Assembly (NCBI GenBank): GCA_034401135.1
Contig: JAWZSP010000003.1
Span: forward strand, 3,720,001 to 3,784,000
Direction of reading: 5' to 3'
DNA: 64,000 bases
Source of the DNA: Volutella citrinella
Taxonomy: Eukaryota > Ascomycota > Sordariomycetes > Hypocreales > Nectriaceae
Positions 56,923 through 64,000 of the stretch are shown piece after piece; position 1 is the stretch's first letter, and the number at the start of each line of letters is the position of its first letter. Both the position numbers and the translations under genes were made by a program. The notes beneath the pieces were generated by a model. That model made no database searches and was not told where the DNA came from. It saw nothing but the letters and a program-made list of their open reading frames with translations.

Positions 56923-59900
56923 GATGCGGGGCGTCCGAGGTACGGGCGATGGTCGCCGAAGGCAGCACAACCCGTATTGTCGCGCCGAGAGGTGTAACCG
57001 TGTTTTTCGTCAACCGCCGGGGGGCGCACGGTGAGGGCAAGCGGAAGACGGAGCGACAGAGGCGGTAGAGGACGGCGTTGAAGTGGGCGTCGACTCTGGC
57101 CGGTAGCTGGAGGGCAACGCAACGGCAGGCCAGCCAAAAGCAACGATTCTGGAGCGGCGGGAACGACAAAAAGGGACAGACGAGGTGGTAAATGGGACAG
57201 CAGAGGACGCGCAAAAAAAGGGAAAAGTCGCCACCAACGAGATGGATCCGAGCGATTTCTCGAGGGAGGTGGTGAGGAGGAGAGTGACGGGGGAAAGGGA
57301 GAGAAGAGAAAGGCGTGAGGCCTTCGAACAAGAATCGCGTTGTATTATCCAGACCACCCACTGGTACTGGGTCCGGTGGTGCGCTATGGGTGCGGGTAGC
57401 GGAAGCACTTGCCTCGACGGGGGCTATCTGCGAGAAGGCACTACGAGTGCGAGAAGCGAGAAAAGGAGTCGCCCAAAGCGGCTTCGGGAGGCCAAGGACT
57501 TCACTGACCCAAGAACCTCTACAGCGCTTCTAGGGGGGTTTTGGCCCTCTGGATAGCGGTACCAGCCCCTGGAAGCAGGGCCGCCTGGGCCAACACAGCC
57601 AGAGGACCCCGACGCATGCACAGAGGGGAATAGCCAGCCACAGTGGGGTGCCGGTTGACGGCGGACCACCTCGCCAGGCTTGCCCCCTACCAAGGCCCCA
57701 GTAAGTAGCCCAAATTAGCCTAGCGCTTCGCTCTTTGCCCGCCCGAGGAGCATCTCGAAGGCCTTTGTCGCTCGGTCCCTGGAACGACCCCAGGGAATTG
57801 CTCATGGGGGCGGCCCAATGGCGCCTGGCTTGGCGGACCGGAAAAATAGACGCGGACACAGGTTGAAGCATTGTGTGCGGTTGGATAATGCTAGCTTGCC
57901 TTCTGGGGCGGCCTAGGGTCGCTGGCTCTGAGTTGCTCGAGCGTGTCCGAGTCAGGCGCGAAAGATTTTGCATCAGGGCGTGCTGGAGCGGTATACCAGC
58001 CAACGGGTCTGGGATGTCGCATTGCTACGGAGTAAGTAAGGTATTCTGCAATTCCAACAGTCACCAACTGACATGTCGACGTGCCATTTGCTCGCATTCA
58101 GTGGTTCGCAGGCGGCAAGTGGAGAATATCGCCGTGGTCCTGGCATACCACGTTGACGGCTATCTCGCAAGGGATATCCCCGGTTAGGCCCTCACCTGTT
58201 TGGGCGCTATGTCACCCACAATTATTGACCACGCGCCCGAAAGAAGGAGGGCGCGGCGCTGGCCCACCGTCCATGTACTCCGTACCTGGTAGGTGAGTCC
58301 AAGACCCAGGTCACCTCACTTTTTGCCATTTGGACAACCTTGGGAAGTGATTCCAGCAACTGGCGCTGCAGATACCAATCACGCAGCAATGCAGCAATGC
58401 AACGGCTGGCCTCTTTTCTTTGTTGCTATTTTTGCAATTGAGTTCTGCCGGTCGCGCGATGAGCCATCCACGTCCCAGCCACCTGGCCCTAGCCCGGTTC
58501 CCGCCTGACGTTGAAACGTGCTAAACAGTGAAGGACGACCTGCAACACGTCCGAGACAGGGCGACGCTCTCCGGATTCTAAGTTACGCCGGGTACGAAGT
58601 AGACTGAGGAGTGTTCGTTCCGTCTTCGAGGGGAGCACTGCCGTGCCCGGATTGACCGGAAATCCCTTGACGGTGACGAATGGCGATGAGTTCATATCGC
58701 TCCGGGAGCATCGGCGTTCTCCATGCTATATGTCAGCACGCAGTAACAGTATCATGGATCAAGTGGAAACAAAGTTGCTACTAGTAGCTTTCTGTGTGGT
58801 GGTGAATCGCGGTAGGACGCAACAAAGTTTCCCCAGGAAAGTTGAGGGCACTGCAGATACCACGGCGACAGTGGATTTAGCTCAGCCCGATATTATGCTG
58901 CATAATTGCACCCTTTTCATTGAATTCTTACCCAGCGTAGAACCCGGGGCGCTTACCTCGGAAAGCTAGCTACGATTGTAACAAGGGAACTAAATATGGT
59001 AACAGGACGCCCCATATCCCGTCGTAGGGTAAGTGCGATGATCGACACGCACTCGTCTTCAACAACTATTACTCGTGTACTCTGAATAGCCGTAGTGTTA
59101 CTGGCAATCGACTTCCCCATTGTCGTTCCCACTGTAGTCATCAGTCTCGTGGGCCACCAACCACACCAGGCTGCACCTCGTCGGAAAGCAACCCTGGTTC
59201 ACCTGTGGCTGCAGTCATTTTTGCGGATGACGACTTGCCAAGGATGACACGTTATGGGATTCGTGCCGTTCTCTCCGGACCATGGACAACTTCAAACCAT
59301 GACGACAACAGGCGCGCGAAGCCGAAACGACCAGGGAAACAGCTGCCGCGCGGTATGCGATCACTAATTACCAGGCGACATGCCAGACAATTCCATGCGG
59401 ATGACGTAAAGCAGCTGCTAAATATGATCTGGCAGCAAGCGGCGGGTGCTTGTCCTGACGACGGCGCCCTCCCGCTGTGGCTGTGCGGCCCCATCCCATG
59501 TAATACGCAGCAAACCCCGACGGAGCTTCCGTTGGTGTAATGCAAAGCCCCCCCTACCAGCCCGTATCTGATGTATTATTCGCACTCGTAAGGCAGACAG
59601 ACCCGCGGAGTCCCTCAAGCTTTGCTTATTCGGTGCCTTTTCTCTGTATTATCCCTGGAGAAAGCGAAAGAAGAGGACCGGGAGTTGAGCGCGCCCTAGG
59701 GAGGTACAATCTCCCGCCCAGCCCTCAGCCCCAATCGCCAGACATTGGCATCCATCCCTTCGTCTCCAGCCACCGCCAGCCCCCGCCTTACCCGTCGCCC
59801 GCCTCCTCGACAACGTTCACGACCAACCGCTGCTGCCAGTCTCACGCAGGCTTTAGTAGTAGCCTCGCTGCGCACGGGAGCGCAACTGACCTCCTGGAAC

Positions 59901-60437
59901 CATCACCTCGCGAGCAGCAACAATCTGTCGCCAAACCAATCCAGTCCTCGGCCCAAGTCCACCACTAATTCAGAGTGGGACAACGCCCCTGGCCACCTCA
60001 GCTCCAGGCACTACATCCTACTAGTAGTAAATCTGGTAGTCGGGTTTCGTCAATTATAGGTCGGTACCTCTCCAAGCTTGTACCCCTCCCCTCCCTGCCT
60101 CCCCTCGCCTCGTGTCAACACCTTTTCGGTACCTGCCTGGTTGTCGACGGAACCTCTGTCCACGTACGAAGGCTTCTCCCATAAGATTACGGACCACCCT
60201 CCACGCGCGGCACCTCGTCAGTTCTTTTTTTTTATCGTTGTTTCTTCTTTTCTTTTGCGACCTGACGTCCGCATATTCCGAGCTCATTCTCGCGAGACCG
60301 AGCGATCCGGAATGGGCCCTGGCTAAAATAATTACTCGACCAGATCCAGTCCCGATCGTCCCGCCAGCCTACTCCCACTTCCCCCATTACCTTGCTTGCC
60401 TTGCTCTTCTCAACGCCAGTCGCGCATCGCGCCAAAG
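56923..60437. other. Divergent intergenic region, ArfGAP to OSH3-like (3.5 kb)
   Basis: No supportable gene. An exact GTACTCCGTAC lies at 58275-58285. The final kilobase (59500-60437) is pyrimidine-rich leader-like sequence of the OSH3-like gene. Confidence 0.5.
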
Positions 60438-63400
60438 ATGGCAGGCATTGAGCAACTCGAAGTCCACAGCAAGGTACGTCCGAAGCTTCCTGGGTGCGCC
60501 CTCGTGTTCTGTTCCGTGTGCGCCAGTATTTGTTGGGATTCGCCAAGCTGACAGTTGTCTCCCCAGTCATACATTGTACGCTGGGTCAGGGTTGAGGAAG
60601 GCAACACTCTCTCCTGGAGTGTTCAGCCCCATAAGAAATCCATGTATGAAATTTTGCCATGTAGGAATCGACCTTGCCTCGAGCATGTGCTAAGGCGACT
60701 ATAGAAACTTCGGGCTCGTGAAACACCCTGGCAGCGGCGCAACTACCCTTGTATCTTCGACTTGCGATACCGACACTCTCCAGGAGGGCGACGACGAAAC
60801 CCGTGGCGTGTCCGACGCGAAACATAGCCGCTTCTCCAAGAAGGAAACGACAGCACAAGACCTGCTGAAGAACAAAGGCTTCATTCCCATCAAATGGCTC
60901 GGAAAATGCGAAGCGGACAAAGTGTCCATGGGGACCTATGAGGTCATCCCTGGTCAGACCGGCATGTATGGCCTGGTGTTCGACAATACCTTTTCCAAGC
61001 AGACATCAAAGACGGCCACCTTTGTTGTTCTGACCTACCCCACAGGCGCCGCGCCTCAGACGTCCTCTCACATGCCCAATCTCCAGGCTGCCAGCAGCCA
61101 GACGAGTCTTGGTCGACATGGTAGCCCCAAGCTTGAGGGCGTAGCTTCGGCGTCATTCGACAGCCTACACAGTCACAAAGCAGGCGGGAAGACGACTTCA
61201 ATCTCGGGCCGCAGCGATGGCGGCATCTCTAGCAACTACCACGTCGGCAACCTCCACAAGCGTCGTCGAAAGAAGGGCCAGGGATACGCGCGTCGGTTTT
61301 TCTCCCTGGACTACTCTACTTGCACACTGTCGTACTACTACAATAGGAACTCGTCTGCTCTGCGAGGTGCTATCCCACTAAGCTTGGCCGCTATCGCGGC
61401 CGACGAACGGCGCAGGGAAATTAGCATAGATTCTGGCGCCGAGGTCTGGCACCTCAAGGCTCCCAACGACAAGGAGTTCCAAGAATGGGCCCGGGCACTG
61501 GAAAAAGCCAGCCGAGTCGCTAGAGGCCTTGAGGTCCTGGACTTACAACCAACCAACCATGTCCACAAGGTTACTACGAGACATCACCAGCCGACGCACA
61601 CTTCGTCAGCCCAGGAGGACAGGGAGTGGCTTCAGGTCGAGACACTGGTTAGCCGTGTGGTGGGAACTCGCGACGCGCTTCGACGCCTCACCAAGGAAAT
61701 CGCAGCACAGTCGAAGCCAACACCATCACCACAGTTCTTATCGCCTGGCTCTGCGACTGGTGCAGAGGAGGGCGACAACTACTTCTCCGCTGCCCCCGAG
61801 AAGAAATCTTTCTGGAAACGGCGATCCGCGGTCCCACTAGCCTCTCCTTCAGCTGTCCAGGCGGCTACGATCTCTGCGTTGGCAGTTCCCTCCCCAGGAA
61901 GCGTTACCACGACGATATCCGGTGGACCTAGGTCAAACCGCCGATCCTATGGGCCCTCGCAGGAGGAAAACTCCATCCAGGACCATTGCCAAGCTCTGCT
62001 GACAGACCTCGACTCTGTTGTTTCCGAGTTCACGGCCTTGATCAATAACAGCAAACGGCGTCGCACGCCGCTTCCCATGTCTCCCGGGGGCGGAGTCTCG
62101 AGGAAGAGCATGGAGACTGTATCGACAGCTGATGAGTTTTTCGATGCCGAAGACGCCGCGTCTGGTGTTGTGAAGATTGACGCAAGCGAAGATGAGACAC
62201 CAGCATCAGATGGTGATGAAGGTTCCTTCCGAGACAGCTCGTCGGTATCATCCTTAGGAGAAGATGACAATGTTGATGTCAACGATGCTGACCATTTCTT
62301 CCCATCAAAACCGAAGAGCCTCGCGCCTTTGCCCATCGAAGAATCGATTGTGCGAAGGACAACAGTGCCCAAGGTAACCTGGGCGCCACTGAACATGCTT
62401 AGCTTTGTAAGAAAGAACGTTGGCAAAGACTTGAGCACAATCAGCATTCCGTTGACGGCCAATGAGCCGCTATCGATGCTGCAAAAGGTTGCCGAGCAGT
62501 TGGAGTACGGACAGCTGTTGACCCAGGCAGCCAAGCAGTCCTCTCCAACGGACCGGCTAATGTTTGTGGCGGCCTTTGCAGTATCGCAATTCAGCAGTGT
62601 TCGAGCGAAGGAGAGGGCTATCCGAAAGCCCTTTAACCCTCTGCTGGGCGAGACATTCGAACTTTTGCGCACGGAGAAGGAGGTTCCAGGAGGGTTTAGA
62701 CTTCTCGTCGAGAAGGTCTGTCATCGGCCGGTCGTCTTGGCGATGCACGCAGATTCAGCCCATTGGTCGTTTAACCAGTCTCCATGCCCAGGCCAGAAGT
62801 TTTGGGGCAAGAGCATGGAGTTTACCACCGAGGGCCGCATCAGAATCGTCCTGCGCCTCCCCAATGGCCAGGATGAGAGGTACTCTTTCAACGTTGCGAC
62901 CATGTTCCTACGTAACTTTGTCATGGGTGAGAAGTATATTGAGCCCGTGGGGACAATGCATGTTATGAACGATAGTACTGGACACAAGGCTGCTGTCGAG
63001 TTCAGGAGCAAGGGAATGTTTGGTGGCCGTGCTGAGGATGTTCATGTCGAGATCTTCAGCCCCGAAGGAGCCAACACTGGAACTGGCCTAACTGGAACTT
63101 GGACGAATGGTCTCAAGACTTCCGGCAAGGGTGGAGGGCAGGACATCTGGCGAGTCGGATCGCTCGTGGAGAACGCTGCCCAAACTTATGGGTACACGAC
63201 ATTTGCGGCGTCGCTGAACGAGATAACGAAAATAGAGAAGGGCAAGTTGCCGCCAACAGATGCCAGATTGCGGCCTGATCAGCGTCTGTTGGAGGAGGGC
63301 AGGGTTGATGAAGCCGAGGGGTGGAAGCACAGCTTAGAGGAGGCCCAGCGCGCGCGCCGGCGAGAGCTCGAAGAATCTGGCGATGTCTATAAACCCAGGT

Positions 63401-63540
63401 GGTTCGTCAAGGCAGAGGGCTCGCCAGACGGGGAAGAGGTCTGGAAGATTAAGACGGGTAAGGATTCATACTGGGAAGAGCGTGCACGAGGAACATGGGA
63501 TGGGGTTGGGGACATATACGCAGTCCCAGATCAAGAGTAG
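60438..63540 (+). CDS. osh3: Osh3-like oxysterol-binding-protein homologue (GOLD-PH-FFAT-ORD)
   Basis: Osh proteins move or sense lipids and PI4P at ER contact sites. Three exons, 60438-60473, 60567-60643 and 60705-63540 (introns 93 and 61 bp), give 982 residues. The N-terminal GOLD-type region is rebuilt across both introns: VHSKSYIVRWVRVEEGNTLS, SWSVQPHKKSINFGLVKHPG, then GTYEVIPGQTGMYGLVFDNT. A PH domain lies at about residues 222-307 (GYARRFFSLDYSTCTLSYYY; EFQEWARALEKAS). A canonical FFAT motif EFFDAED (bases 62134-62154, about residue 515) should bind the ER protein Scs2/VAP. The ORD runs from about 590: SFVRKNVGKDLSTISIPLTA, RAIRKPFNPLLGETFELLRT, then EKVCHRPVVLAMHADSAHWS where most family members have EQVSHHPP. 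It ends RWFVKAEG...SYWEERARG. Confidence 0.94.
62134..62154 (+). other. FFAT motif (EFFDAED) in the Osh3-like protein
   Basis: Seven codons read E-F-F-D-A-E-D, preceded by an acidic/Ser context (STAD). This matches the EFFDAxE consensus recognised by VAP/Scs2 on the ER. It sits between PH and ORD, the usual position in OSBP-family proteins. Confidence 0.88.
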
Positions 63541-64000
63541 CGGCGTTGGGATAATCCAGTCCAATCTAGAACTTTTATTTATGCTACACACCCCGTCACC
63601 TAGCTATTTCCTGATATTGGCTCACTAGGGCGGCTGTTCTTGTTGTTAGAGTACTACGAATGTCGAGGGGGATGGATGACGGCAATCGTTGACACGCAGC
63701 AACTACAATATCCCCATCGCTGACGTGCAACGACGATGAGCCATCTTCAACAAGGGCCATGGCAGAAGGAAACACCACGACGAAACAAACTCACTATCTC
63801 GGTGTGAGTAGTCTCCACTGGCAGAGATTGGATGGTGATTGCAATATGCAGGTCGACCGCTCTGGCCACAAGGATCGCCTGAAGACCGGTTAACTGGATC
63901 CTGAGACTGGAGAAGGCATGTTTCATGATTTGGACCCGTCACCGCAATGCTTGGCCACTGCTTGGCTGGCAGATCTTAGCCTCGATGGACAGGCCACTGG
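63541..64000. other. 3' flank of OSH3-like gene to window end
   Basis: Contains the expected 3' UTR. No further gene could be supported in the remaining 460 bp on either strand. Confidence 0.5.

Overview
The window is nuclear DNA of a filamentous ascomycete. The evidence is short introns (about 52 to 230 bp) with GT..AG ends and CTAAC-like branch sites, intergenic gaps of 1 to 7 kb, many poly-Ser/Pro/Gln proteins, and orthologues of standard ascomycete housekeeping genes. A member of Sordariomycetes, probably Hypocreales, is my inference from overall character; I could not run a search.

Layout. 1-7.4 kb: a 5'-complete but edge-truncated PRP1/PRP6 splicing factor (-) diverges from the 18S rRNA dimethylase DIM1 (+), followed by the vacuolar PI(3,5)P2 regulator VAC7 (-). 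7.4-14.2 kb is a long stretch without a convincing gene. A two-exon coiled-coil protein (-) lies at 14.2-16.1 kb. 17.4-24.7 kb is an accessory island. It holds a 45/48-bp minisatellite whose reverse strand stays open, a 3-copy 112-bp repeat, an intact ORF joining a GIY-YIG nuclease domain to four U1/C2H2-type zinc fingers, a decayed Ty3/Gypsy integrase with chromodomain, and an unrecognised ORF cut by one in-frame TAG. A five-exon secreted GH28 exopolygalacturonase (-) follows at 24.8-26.4 kb. RPL30 (-) and RPL10/uL16 (+) are divergent at 28.2-30.0 kb. Two unrecognised single-exon proteins (+) lie at 32.2-33.9 and 36.3-39.1 kb. Then come VPS62-like (-), a TFIIIC triple-barrel subunit (-) divergent from HIS7 (+), ornithine decarboxylase antizyme (-) with a readable +1 frameshift site, a Gts1-like ArfGAP/UBA protein (-), and an Osh3-like oxysterol-binding protein (+).

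How genes relate. There is no biosynthetic cluster. Three genes share a membrane/phosphoinositide theme (VAC7, OSH3-like, ArfGAP), and VPS62 was named for vacuolar sorting, but they are scattered. Divergent pairs with short shared promoters are PRP1/DIM1 (407 bp), RPL30/RPL10 (357 bp) and TFC7/HIS7 (623 bp). The last promoter carries an exact TGACTCA, the general-amino-acid-control site. The most distinctive observations are the GIY-YIG/zinc-finger island, the antizyme frameshift, and an unusually structured second intron in RPL30.
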